This document shows, piece after piece, positions 34,450 through 43,339 of a stretch of 64,000 nt of DNA. Made by a program: the position numbers and the translations under genes. The DNA is from JALGWN01 sp964598025 (lineage in GTDB: Bacteria; Arandabacterota; Arandabacteria; Arandabacterales; Arandabacteraceae), in the NCBI GenBank assembly GCA_964598025.1, contig CAZRAU010000001.1:1-64000 (forward strand), written 5' to 3'. The first letter of the stretch is position 1, and each line of letters begins with the position of its first letter. The notes below the pieces were generated by a model. The model was given only the letters and a program-made list of their open reading frames with translations, searched no databases and was not told the DNA's origin.

Positions 34450-35756
34450 TGCTGGACGCCGACAAGTGCGCGGCCGTCGTGGCCTCGGTGGACCCCATAA
34501 CCCTGAGCGGCCGGGTGTCCCAGGTCATCGGCCTCGTGATTGAATCCGAAGGGCCGGCGGTCTCCATCGGAGAGAACTGCGTGATCGAGAACGACTCAGG
34601 CAGTGCCACCGTAAGATGTGAAGTCGTGGGCTTCAGGGACAAGAAAGTTCTACTCATGCCGCTGGGAGACGTGTCGGGCATCGGACCGGGAAGTCGGGTG
34701 ATAGCCACCCGGGAACCTCTGGTTGTTGCCGTCGGCCATGAACTCCTGGGAAGAGTGATAAACGGACTCGGACAGCCTATCGACGGCGGCGGCCCGCTCG
34801 AGACGGCGGCCAAACGAACCATCATGCAAGCGGCGCCCGATCCCATGAGCCGCCGGCGGATAACCAAACCGCTGGCTACGGGCATAAGGGCCATAGATGG
34901 GATGCTCACCTGCGGCAAGGGGCAGAGGGTGGGGATCTTCTCCGGAAGTGGGGTGGGGAAGAGCGTGCTCCTGGGCATGATCGCAAGGAACTCTGAAGCC
35001 GACGTGAACGTGATTGCACTCGTGGGTGAACGGGGCCGGGAGCTCAGGGATTTTTTGGACAAGGATCTCAAGGAAGAGGGCCTCAAGAAGTCGGTGGTTG
35101 TTGCAGTGACATCGGACCAGGCGTCTCTGATTCGGGTCAAGGGTGCTATGACTGCCACTGCCATCGCCGAGTACTTCAGGGACATGGGCCTTGATGTGAT
35201 GCTTATGATGGACTCGGTCACCAGAGTGGCGATGGCACAACGGGAAATAGGGTTGGCCATAGGTGAGCCCCCGACATCGAAGGGTTACACCCCGTCGGTT
35301 TTCGCTTTCCTCCCCAGGTTGCTCGAGCGGTCGGGCACCTCGGATCTGGGTAGCATAACGGGGCTCTATACCGTGCTGGTCGAAGGGGATGACATGACCG
35401 AGCCGGTGGCCGATGCGGTGCGATCGATCCTGGACGGCCACATCGTGCTCTCCAGGAAGCTCGCCAATCAGAACCACTACCCGGCGGTGGATGTGCTGGA
35501 TAGCGTAAGCCGGTTGATGATCGACATAGTCGATGAGGGCCACTCGGTTGCGGCCAACCGCGTCCGCGAGATACTGGCCACATACAGGGAATCCGAGGAT
35601 CTCATCAATATCGGGGCCTACAACAAGGGAAGTAACCCGAAGATAGACCTGGCCATAGAGAAGATCAGCCACATCAATGAGTTCCTGAGGCAAGAAATCG
35701 CCGAGGCCTGGACCTACGAGCAAACAGTGCAGGACTTGACGGACCTCGCCTCATAG
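34440..35756 (+). CDS. fliI: Flagellum-specific export ATPase FliI
   Basis: 438-residue F1-beta-like ATPase. The Walker A motif GSGVGKS is near residue 170, ALVGERGRELRDFL follows, Walker B is in VMLMMDSVTRVAMAQREIGLA, and EPPTSKGYTPSVFA closes the site. It energises and sorts export of flagellar substrates with FliH and FliJ. It overlaps fliH by 10 bases, with GGAGG just before the ATG. Confidence 0.96.
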   Translation: MQVMLDADKCAAVVASVDPITLSGRVSQVIGLVIESEGPAVSIGENCVIENDSGSATVRCEVVGFRDKKVLLMPLGDVSGIGPGSRVIATREPLVVAVGHELLGRVINGLGQPIDGGGPLETAAKRTIMQAAPDPMSRRRITKPLATGIRAIDGMLTCGKGQRVGIFSGSGVGKSVLLGMIARNSEADVNVIALVGERGRELRDFLDKDLKEEGLKKSVVVAVTSDQASLIRVKGAMTATAIAEYFRDMGLDVMLMMDSVTRVAMAQREIGLAIGEPPTSKGYTPSVFAFLPRLLERSGTSDLGSITGLYTVLVEGDDMTEPVADAVRSILDGHIVLSRKLANQNHYPAVDVLDSVSRLMIDIVDEGHSVAANRVREILATYRESEDLINIGAYNKGSNPKIDLAIEKISHINEFLRQEIAEAWTYEQTVQDLTDLAS

Positions 35757-35764
35757 GAGGGGAA

Positions 35765-36241
35765 ATGGGTGCTTTCAAATTCAGGTTGGAGCCTGTGGTG
35801 AACCTGAAGAAGCGGGCTGAGGACCTCAGGAAAACCGAACTGGCGGATGCGAGGGAGGGTCTCGGCAAGCAAGAGACTCATCTTGTGAACCTCTTCGGCC
35901 ACCGTAAGGCATGTCAGGAGAGGGCAATCTCCGATCTGGAATGCAGAAGCCTCGATGTGCCGGGGAAATTGGTCTACTACGCATACATAGAGCGACTGAC
36001 CGACGAGATTGCCAACCAGGCCGGCGCGGTGGAGCAGTCCCGCGAGGACGTGGAGAGCAAACGCGAGCTCTTGCTGGAATCCTCCAGGGAGAAAAGGACC
36101 CTGGAGAAGCTCAAAGACAGGATGAGGACAAGATTCACCGAAAGCGCCAAGAAGGCCGAGCAGGCCTCCCTTGATGATACTGCAGGGAAACTTCACAGGC
36201 GAAACGGCAACGGCAAGCTTCAGTGGCAAAAGGAGCAGTAA
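35765..36241 (+). CDS. fliJ: Flagellar export protein FliJ
   Basis: 158-residue, fully helical coiled-coil protein beginning FKFRLEPVVNLKKRAEDLRK, the conserved FliJ opening. It fits like a gamma subunit into the FliI ring. AGGAGG lies before the ATG, 8 bases after fliI. The chain ends three bases before the next gene. Confidence 0.9.
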   Translation: MGAFKFRLEPVVNLKKRAEDLRKTELADAREGLGKQETHLVNLFGHRKACQERAISDLECRSLDVPGKLVYYAYIERLTDEIANQAGAVEQSREDVESKRELLLESSREKRTLEKLKDRMRTRFTESAKKAEQASLDDTAGKLHRRNGNGKLQWQKEQ

Positions 36242-36243
36242 CG

Positions 36244-36900
36244 ATGGCAGACAAGGATAAGCCGGAAGAGGTCACCGAAAAGAAGAAGGGACTCTTAAGC
36301 GGTTCGAAGATCCCGCTGGACGGCGTGCTGCTGGTAGTCGTCCCGTTTATGACTTTCGTGGTGCTGTTCATGTACGTCATGGGTCTGCTCCCTCCCCGGC
36401 CGATGACGGTAAGAGTTGTCGGGGCGACTACGATGGATCGGGTGGAGGCGCCGGTGGCGGGCACCATGGAAGCGGCGGCGCCTGTGATGCCTCCGGAAAC
36501 CGGCCGGGAGCTCGCGCCCGGTACGGAAGACAGGAGCGGCCCGGAAGTCATGAGGCCGCTGCCGCCGGAATCTGCAGAGAACGTCGTCGCGGATGCAGGT
36601 GGGGTCGAATCGTCGACCCAAGGCTCAGCCCCAGAATCGGCTGTCACAGACCAAGGGGTGGAAGCCGCGCCGTCTACGGAGGTTGCCGGAGTCGACGAAG
36701 AGCGGATGGAGAGAATCAAACAGCTGGCGAAAGTCTATGAGCAGATGAACGCATCTAGCGTCGCCGCCATAGTGGCCAATATGCATGAAGACGATGCGGT
36801 GGACATCCTCTCCAACATGAAAGCGCGAAACGCTGCAAAGGTGCTTGCATCGCTTGAGCCTGAGACAGCTGCGAAGTTGAGTCTCAGGCTTACGGAATAG
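36244..36900 (+). CDS. MotE-like protein (membrane anchor plus MgtE-N domain)
   Basis: 218 residues from ATG 36244 (AAAAGGAG upstream; the GTG at 36223 overlaps fliJ). One transmembrane helix (about residues 22-46) is followed by a Pro/Ala/Glu-rich linker of about 100 residues. The C-terminal MgtE-N-like domain (YEQMNASSVAAIVANMHEDD ... ILSNMKARNAAKVLASLEPE) follows. This is the organisation of MotE/YlxF, encoded between fliJ and fliK in many bacteria and shown in Campylobacter to support stator or motor function. The role here is inferred from position and layout. Confidence 0.8.
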   Translation: MADKDKPEEVTEKKKGLLSGSKIPLDGVLLVVVPFMTFVVLFMYVMGLLPPRPMTVRVVGATTMDRVEAPVAGTMEAAAPVMPPETGRELAPGTEDRSGPEVMRPLPPESAENVVADAGGVESSTQGSAPESAVTDQGVEAAPSTEVAGVDEERMERIKQLAKVYEQMNASSVAAIVANMHEDDAVDILSNMKARNAAKVLASLEPETAAKLSLRLTE

Positions 36901-36912
36901 GGGGAAGTAAGG

Positions 36913-39421
36913 TTGAACGCGGGGGCACTCGGGCTGTTCCAGAACATCCAGCTGCTGCGTTGTGCCGGCGTCCCGGACCGGCAGTGCACTGCGAAGCATG
37001 CCGTTTTGCCGATGGCTTCGCGTGTCATGCATCCGGATGTTTCGGAACAGCCCGGGAGAGCCACTACATGGAATCTCTCGGGGGTTGCGGCTGGATCGTG
37101 CTCTGACAAATCGTGCCCGGCCCCCGAGAGTGCCGGCGGAGGCGGAGGCGCGGTTGTCGGGGCTTTCGCCGATGTCATGCTGCCGGCTCTCGGTATCCAC
37201 GGTCTCGATGAGGCCGCCGGCAGCGTTGCCGCTTCAGTGGCAACTGACAATAAGGGTAGCGTCGTGGTTCCATCCCCGACGTTGGTTGGGTCCCGGNNNN
37301 NNNNNNNNNNNNNNNNNNNNNNNNNNNNNNNNNNNNNNNNNNNNNNNNNNNNNNNNNNNNNNNNNNNNNNNNNNNNNNNNNNNNNNNNNNNNNNNNCCGG
37401 ATATGCCTTCCGCAGCAGCGAATGATCCGATACCGGAAACGGCCCCGTCCGCCGCCGCGGGAGCGACAACGCTACGCAGCCCAACCACTACGGATATCAC
37501 TCACAGCGTTGCAGCTTCGGTGGTAACTGACAATAAGGGTAGCGTCGTGGTTCCATCCCCGACGTTGGTTGGGTCCCGGGTGCTGATGCCGGATATGCCT
37601 TCCGCAGCAGCGAATGATCCGATACCGGAAACGGCCCCGTCCGTCGCCGCGGGAGCGACAACGCTACCCAAGGCTCCCGGAAGTGCCGGTCCCGAGGTCG
37701 CAAGCGAGATACGGGTACGATCCGCGGCGTTGGAGGTTTCAAGCCCGAGGCCGGATCCGACCCGTGTTCTTGGCTCTGACAACCATGCCTCGGTTGGACG
37801 CAGCAACCCCGTGCTCTCCGACCTTTCACCAAGCCGGGCGGACTTGCCGCAGCATTTCATAAATGCTCCAGGACGGGTTGCTGTCGCATGGACCCCGAAT
37901 GAAGCCTCAAGCCGGATCACGGGGCACGAAGACGGAGCCAAGCCTGCAGTTTTGTTGGGTGGCCCCGGGTTCACAGACACTGCGTCGGGTCGAAACACAA
38001 TTGTTACGGTCCGAGGAAGGTCCTTGGACCGAGATCTTGCGCCCGGGGCTGTCCGCCTTGAGGATGCCAATCCGGTTGTCAGCGACGTCAGGCGTGGCGT
38101 TGCCGCACCTATCGCGACTACCAATAACGGTAGCGTCGGGGTTCCATCCCCGACGTTGGTCGGGTCTCCACGTATGACGCCTGAGGCGGCCTCTGCGGTA
38201 ACGAAGGACCCGATACCGGATACAGGCAGCTTCGCCGCCACGGGGGCAACGACGCTGCCTGAGCAGAATAGAACGAACGTTACCCATGGAGACGCGATGC
38301 TTCAGGGGCGGGACGACCTTCCGGCTGAGACCGGTCCCGAAGGCCCACCCCGCAAGCAACTCCCGTCCGATGATGGCGAGGCTGTAATGCGGCTTCGGGC
38401 CTACCTGGAGTTCGCTCGAAAGCCGGTGGAAGCACTGAGCAAAGACTATGCAGTGCTGAGGGCAGGCTCCGGTAGGACGATCCCCGATGAGAGCCAAGTG
38501 ACTGTCCGAGGCAGAGGTGGGTTTGACTCGCCGGAGGTAGAAATAGTCGCGAGATCGATCGGGACAAGAGCCCCGGGACTAGATGTATCCGGAGGTCCGA
38601 GGCCATGGGGGGAGATTGAGGGGATTCGGCAGTCTATCGCGGCTGATTCTTCCGGATTGAATACAGGTGCAAGACCGCAACCGCTGCCGGACATAGAGGT
38701 GGCTGCCCGGCCTGTGAATGTGGAATCTCACGGGATCGAGACAGGATCAAGGCCGCAAGCGCCGTCGGTGGGCCTGCCCGCGGCAGACGGAGAGCATGCC
38801 GCCGGCGGTGGGGCTACCGGTGATCACGCGGCCGGTGGGGACGCAGGGCGCGAGCATGCCGGCACGGCAGAGAAGGGCCTCGAGTTCTCTGATAAGACCG
38901 GCATAACGGATAAGACCGCCGCCAAGAGCCCGGATTTTGACTCGGCACTTCTTGCCAGACTCGGTGCGTCATCGGAAGGGCACATCTCCCAGGGCAATGG
39001 TGCCGAGCGCACGTTCGATGTGACCGTCGACAAGGTTCTCGCCTCGGTGTTGGAGCGTATTCAGACAGCCGATCTCGAAAGGGGCCGGGTCAGGTTTGAG
39101 ATCGAAACCGAGCAGGGCCAGACGGTACGCGTCCGGCTGACGCTTGACCATAACATCGTGAGCGCAAGGATAGATGCCCCCAACGAGCAGATCAGGGATC
39201 TGCTCGCGGGCCACGCCTGGGAGCTCAACCAGCGCCTGGAAACCGAAGGTTTCATCCCCACCGACATCGAGTTCTGTCTCGCGGGGGGCCGGGAGCAGGC
39301 TGCCAACCATGGCGCGCGCCCGGGTGTCCACCATTCATTCGGGAATGGAACGGTGGAGGACGACATGGAGAACTTCACCATGGTAGAAACCCTAGCCTGC
39401 GCCTTCGAGAGTTGGGCGTAG
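36913..39421 (+). CDS. fliK: Flagellar hook-length control protein FliK (interrupted by an assembly gap)
   Basis: FliK-type ruler, about 805 residues if the 100-N gap stands for 9 bases. The upstream frame (TTG 36913, good ribosome site GGGGAAGTAAGG) and the downstream frame join in register when the gap is replaced by the 9 bases present in the second repeat copy; the frame beginning at 36962 is an artefact. Residues 8-48 are encoded by a palindromic element. Then comes a long Pro/Gly/Ala-rich disordered region with 64-residue repeats. The conserved C-terminal domain lies about 39010-39300 (RVRFEIETEQGQTVRVRLTL ... LLAGHAWELNQRLETEGF). It is exported and sets hook length. Confidence 0.85.
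36931..37053 (+). repeat. Palindromic interspersed element, copy D (inside fliK)
   Basis: 123-bp element (exactly 41 codons) with strong 19-base terminal inverted repeats: GGGCTGTTCCAGAACATCC at 36931-36949 against the complement of 37035-37053, 17 of 19 matching. Inside are GTTGTGCCGG, GAAGCATGCC and CTTCGCGTGTCATGCATCCGGATG, shared in order with copies A-C. It is translated in frame as residues 7-47 of FliK. Confidence 0.75.
37225..38270 (+). repeat. 192-bp in-frame repeats within fliK
   Basis: Unit 1 starts at 37225 and holds the N gap; unit 2 starts at 37508; a diverged unit 3 starts at 38099. The distance between the CCGGATATGCC marks of units 1 and 2 (37397 and 37589) is exactly 192 bases, or 64 codons. 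Each unit encodes VAASVxTDNKGSVVVPSPTL... then DPIPETAPS and GATTLP. Each also contains the near-palindrome GTCGnGGTTCCATCCCCGAC. Units 1 and 2 are almost identical, unit 3 is separated by unrelated sequence. Confidence 0.85.
37297..37396. other. Assembly gap (100 N)
   Basis: Exactly 100 Ns, a conventional placeholder for a gap of unknown size. Flanking codons end and begin exactly at its borders. The second repeat copy has 9 bases (GTGCTGATG) at the matching place, so the true length is probably 9 plus a multiple of 192 bases. Confidence 0.95.
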
Positions 39422-39437
39422 GAGAAAGGAGGTCAAC

Positions 39438-40124
39438 ATGACCGAAATAAGTGGGGTAAGCAGCCTCTACGGGGTGACCCAGGACGAAGCGCGCGACCCG
39501 ACAAGGACGCTGGGCAAGGATGATTTTCTGACGCTCCTGACAGTGCAGCTTCAGAATCAGGACCCTATGAGCCCGGTCGATAACGCGGATTTCATCGCCC
39601 AGCTGGCCCAGTTCAGCTCGCTGGAGCAACTGGAGAACATCAACACAAATCTCCAGAACGGCATAGACCTGGATCTGCTCTTGACACAGGTACTCAACAA
39701 TACGGCCGCCGCCGGTCTTATCGGCAAGACCATAGTTGCCGAGGGAGGTGAAGTGTATCTCAACGAATCCGGGTCAAGCGAGATCGCTTTCGACCTGGCT
39801 TCCGCCGCCGATCACGTCGTGATACGGATCACCGATGAGAGCGGAGTGGTAGTCCAGACGCTTCGGCAGGATGATCTCGGCGAGGGTCGTAACCATGTGA
39901 CCTGGGACGGCGAAGATGCCCTGGGTCACAGACGTTCGGAAGGCACCTATAGTGTCGAAGTCGAGGCCTACGATGCGGAGGATAACCCGATCGATGTGAC
40001 ACCCCTTTTGGTCGGGGAGATCACCGGGGTGCGTTTCGACGATGGGGAGGCGCGTCTTCTGGTGGCAGGGCTCGAGCTGGGCATCGGCGAGATAGTCGAA
40101 ATCCTGGCGCAAGCAGAGAAGTGA
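39438..40124 (+). CDS. flgD: Flagellar hook-cap scaffold protein FlgD
   Basis: 228 residues. The N-terminal DPTRTLGKDDFLTLLTVQLQ and QNQDPMSPVDNADFIAQLAQ block is the FlgD signature that directs export. A FlgD Ig-like/Tudor region follows (IVVQ-like VVQTLRQDDLGEGRNHVTWDG, SEGTYSVEVEAYD). It caps the growing hook and is later replaced. AAAGGAGG precedes the ATG. Confidence 0.95.
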   Translation: MTEISGVSSLYGVTQDEARDPTRTLGKDDFLTLLTVQLQNQDPMSPVDNADFIAQLAQFSSLEQLENINTNLQNGIDLDLLLTQVLNNTAAAGLIGKTIVAEGGEVYLNESGSSEIAFDLASAADHVVIRITDESGVVVQTLRQDDLGEGRNHVTWDGEDALGHRRSEGTYSVEVEAYDAEDNPIDVTPLLVGEITGVRFDDGEARLLVAGLELGIGEIVEILAQAEK

Positions 40125-40136
40125 GGAGGTGAGATA

Positions 40137-40514
40137 GTGGCAAGAATCCAGGGTGTGCTTAACGGGCCTGAAGCGGCGGGAAAGAGCGCAAGTGCGACTC
40201 GCCAAGCTTCGGGTACCGGGGAGGATTTCCGACGCTTGCTCGACGAACTCGGCAAGTCGGCGGGTATCCGTTTCTCGCGGCACGCTGCCGAGCGCATGTC
40301 CTCGCGGGGTATAGCCATGGACAGCGGCAAACTCAGCAAACTGGATGCCGCCGTAAATGCAGCAGGCAGCAAAGGAGCCAGGGAATCTCTGGTTCTCATG
40401 GACGAGCTGGCACTCGTTGTGAGTGTCAAGAATCGTACCGTGATCACCGCGATGTCGAGCGATGAGACCAAAGGTAATGTGTTCACCTCGATCGACAGCA
40501 CGGTGATCGCATGA
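40137..40514 (+). CDS. TIGR02530-type flagellar operon protein
   Basis: 125 residues from GTG 40137 (GAGGAGGTGAG upstream). The family core is FSRHAAERMSSRGI, a segment on one-by-one repeated Leu/Ala helices, then ESLVLMDELALVVSVKNRTVITA and a final conserved strand. Such genes lie between flgD and flgE in many flagellar operons of Firmicutes, Thermotogae and uncultured phyla. No function is established; a hook-assembly or regulatory role is guessed from position. Confidence 0.85.
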   Translation: MARIQGVLNGPEAAGKSASATRQASGTGEDFRRLLDELGKSAGIRFSRHAAERMSSRGIAMDSGKLSKLDAAVNAAGSKGARESLVLMDELALVVSVKNRTVITAMSSDETKGNVFTSIDSTVIA

Positions 40515-40597
40515 AATCGAATATCGGGGGCTGGACCTCTTGTAGGAGGCCCTCAGGCTGCTGAACGACTGAGGCAGCCCAAGAGGAGGAGACAGAG

Positions 40598-42520
40598 ATG
40601 TTAGGAAGTCTTTATACAAGCGTTGCGGGACTCAAGGGCCACATGATGTCACTCAATGTGTCCGGTAACAACATAGCCAACATAAACTCCATCGGTTTCA
40701 AGGGAGGTCGCGTGACCTTCCAGGAGACTCTGGTGCAGACCTTGCGTGGTGCCACCAAGCCACATGATGGGATGGGCGGCGTAAGCCCGCTCCAGATCGG
40801 ACTGGGCATGGGAGTGGGGACGATAGACAACATCTTCTCCCAGGGAGTCCTCCAGAACACCGGCGTCGCGACCGACCTTGGCATAAACGGTGAAGGCTTC
40901 TTCATTCTGTCCGATGGAGAGAATGAGTACTTCACCCGCGCAGGGTCATTCGGCTACGACGCCGACGGCAATCTCATCAACCCCGCCAATGGTCTGATTC
41001 TCCAGGGGCGTCTGGCGGACAACGATGGGAGGATCAGTGCGGGATCGGCCATCCGGGACATAACCCTGCCTTTCGGGCGGAAAGTGCCGGCCCAGGCCAC
41101 AACCGGCGTCGATTTCAGCTGTAACCTGGACGCATCGGCCACGACGGCGACAGCTAGGCTGCTGTCGTCCGGCACTACCGGCATAACCTCGGTATTCGGC
41201 GATGCGGTAAACGGCGCTGGCGGCACGCACGTCATAACCATAACCGGCGATAACGCCATAGCCAGCAGTCTGGCAGGCTCGAACCTGGTCGCCCCGGCGG
41301 CTCTAGACGGGTCGGAGACCCTGGGGAGTCTCGGGATCACCGACTTCAGCGATTTCACGTTGAGTGTGGATGGCGGAGAGGCGATTGCGATAACAGGACT
41401 CGCCGAAAGTTCCACTGTCACCGACGTCATCAACAGCATAAACGCGTCGGTCACCGGAGTCACCGCGTCGTTGGAAGGCGGGGAGATTGTTCTTACAAGA
41501 GACTTCGCAGGGGACGGTGCCATGTATAACATCACCACCTCGGACGGCGTGGACGGCAACATAAGCCGGCAGCTCTTCGGAGCAGCCGCGGGCAGCGCCT
41601 TCGTGGTGAACAACGGCACGGCAAGTACACTGGTAGCGACCGATGTTTTCACTCCCACCGGCAAGGCGGCCATGGGTGCCGTGAGTCTCAGCCTATTGAC
41701 CAATGAGAGCACCGGTATTGTGACCGGCATCGCCGATCTCGGAGGCGGTGGCATTGGGGTGGATGCCAACGACGGGTTGGCTGCCGGAACAGCTGAAGTC
41801 GAGACGGCAGCGACGGAGCATTTCAGCTCCATCGTAGTCTATGACACCCTCGGTGTAGAACACAATCTCACCGTCCGCTTCACAAGGTCGGCTGAGGCCG
41901 GCAAGTGGTACTGGGATGCCTCTCTGGACGGAACCGAGCAGGTCAAGGGAGGCCAGACCGGATCGGTCAGTTTCAACGAGGACGGTTCGCTCGCGGCTTT
42001 TCTCTATGACGGAGGCACCAATTCCTTCTCATTCAGCCCGGCTAACGGGGCGGATGAGGTCAGGATGGCCTTCAAGGCGGGGACGCCGGGTAGTTACGAC
42101 GGCATAACGCAGTTTTCATCGCCGTTCAGCACGGCCGCCAAGGGCCAGGACGGTTACGGGATGGGCGCGTTGACATCGGTGTCCATTGATACCTCGGGTA
42201 TAATCACGGGCTTCTTCTCAAACGGAGTATCGAAGTCCATCGCTCAGATAGTGCTTGCCAAGTTCAACAACCCCGCGGGTCTGGAGAAGATCGGTGACAG
42301 TCTCTATGTCACATCTTCCAACTCCGGATTGGCCGTAAAGGGCGAAGCAGGGAAGATCGTGGACGCAAGTATATCTGGAGGCGCGCTTGAAATGTCAAAC
42401 GTGGACCTCGCCGAGGAGTTTGTAAGCATGGTGGTGGCCCAGAGAGGTTTTCAGGCCAACGCCAGGGTTCTCCAGGCGAGTGACGAGATGCTTACCGAAT
42501 TGGTCCAGTTGACCAGGTAA
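40598..42520 (+). CDS. flgE: Flagellar hook protein FlgE
   Basis: 640 residues. The N-terminal D0 block MLGSLYTSVAGLKGHMMSLN and VSGNNIANINSIGFKGGRVT and the C-terminal VDLAEEFVSMVVAQRGFQAN and ARVLQASDEMLTELVQLTR are diagnostic. At 640 residues it is much longer than the ~400 of enteric FlgE. The extra length is in the Thr/Gly/Asp-rich outer domains (about residues 180-400), expected to form surface domains of the hook. GAGGAGGAG precedes the ATG; the 83-base gap upstream shows no separate gene. Confidence 0.95.
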   Translation: MLGSLYTSVAGLKGHMMSLNVSGNNIANINSIGFKGGRVTFQETLVQTLRGATKPHDGMGGVSPLQIGLGMGVGTIDNIFSQGVLQNTGVATDLGINGEGFFILSDGENEYFTRAGSFGYDADGNLINPANGLILQGRLADNDGRISAGSAIRDITLPFGRKVPAQATTGVDFSCNLDASATTATARLLSSGTTGITSVFGDAVNGAGGTHVITITGDNAIASSLAGSNLVAPAALDGSETLGSLGITDFSDFTLSVDGGEAIAITGLAESSTVTDVINSINASVTGVTASLEGGEIVLTRDFAGDGAMYNITTSDGVDGNISRQLFGAAAGSAFVVNNGTASTLVATDVFTPTGKAAMGAVSLSLLTNESTGIVTGIADLGGGGIGVDANDGLAAGTAEVETAATEHFSSIVVYDTLGVEHNLTVRFTRSAEAGKWYWDASLDGTEQVKGGQTGSVSFNEDGSLAAFLYDGGTNSFSFSPANGADEVRMAFKAGTPGSYDGITQFSSPFSTAAKGQDGYGMGALTSVSIDTSGIITGFFSNGVSKSIAQIVLAKFNNPAGLEKIGDSLYVTSSNSGLAVKGEAGKIVDASISGGALEMSNVDLAEEFVSMVVAQRGFQANARVLQASDEMLTELVQLTR

Positions 42521-42544
42521 GTGCTGTGAAAGGTGGTGGTCAGA

Positions 42545-43294
42545 ATGGCTGAGAGTTCAGCGAAGGAAGGTTCCAAGGAGAAGCTGAAGTTCTTCAAGAA
42601 GGCCAATGGCAGTTCGGATGACTCGGCAGTGACCGTGGCGGACGGCAAGGAAGACCGCAAAGAGGAAGCCCCGGTAGCAGCCGAAGAAGAGTCGAAGGCG
42701 GAGCAGAGAGTCGTTGACGAAGATGAGGTGAGCGTGGAGACCAAGGCCAAAGGGCCGAAGACCCCGCTTATGCCTCTTGTCGCGCCGACGCTGGCTCTGG
42801 CCTTAAGGACCTTAGTCATTCTGGCCATCATCGTCGCCGATGCCTATGCTGCGTATTTCTTGGTGGTGAAGGGAATAGCACCGCGCATGGCCGAGGCTCA
42901 GGTTGTTCGCGCAGCCCAGGAAGCAGATGCCGTTGAGGAGCCTGCTGCGGAGACCGAAGAGGTCCACGCTGAGGAAGAGGTCGCCCCCGGAGTCGGATCG
43001 ATCACGCCCATTGAGGACATAGTGGTCAATCCGGCCGGCAGCGGCGGTACCCGGTACCTGTGTACGACGGTTGCACTGGAATCAACCAAGCCTGCGGTGG
43101 CCGACGAGGTAGTCGAGAGGGAACCTCAGATCAGGGATGCCCTTATAGAGATTCTGAGCAAGCGCACCGTTGAGGACCTTAGCGCCCTCTCGACGCGGGA
43201 AGAGCTCAGGGCAGAGATAAAGACCGCGGTCAACGGCCTGCTCGTATCAGGTGACGTTGTGGGAGTGTACCTCTCCAACTTCGTTCTCCAGTAA
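42545..43294 (+). CDS. fliL: Flagellar basal-body-associated protein FliL
   Basis: 249 residues from ATG 42545 (AAAGGTGG upstream). An acidic/basic cytoplasmic N-terminus of about 80 residues precedes a single transmembrane helix (about residues 84-106). An Ala/Glu-rich linker and the periplasmic FliL domain follow (IEDIVVNPAGSGGTRYLCTT; EPQIRDALIEILSKRTVEDL). FliL rings around stators and supports torque. The N-terminal extension is longer than usual. Confidence 0.9.
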   Translation: MAESSAKEGSKEKLKFFKKANGSSDDSAVTVADGKEDRKEEAPVAAEEESKAEQRVVDEDEVSVETKAKGPKTPLMPLVAPTLALALRTLVILAIIVADAYAAYFLVVKGIAPRMAEAQVVRAAQEADAVEEPAAETEEVHAEEEVAPGVGSITPIEDIVVNPAGSGGTRYLCTTVALESTKPAVADEVVEREPQIRDALIEILSKRTVEDLSALSTREELRAEIKTAVNGLLVSGDVVGVYLSNFVLQ

Positions 43295-43339
43295 GCAGGA
43301 TCAACCGGGGCCTTACACCGAGAGCAGAAAGGATCGGCG

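Noticed and set aside
36962..39421. Apparent fliK start at 36962, giving an Arg-rich N-terminus
   Set aside because: It reads the wrong frame before the N gap. The 36913 frame matches the downstream repeat residue by residue, and a 9-base gap restores the register.
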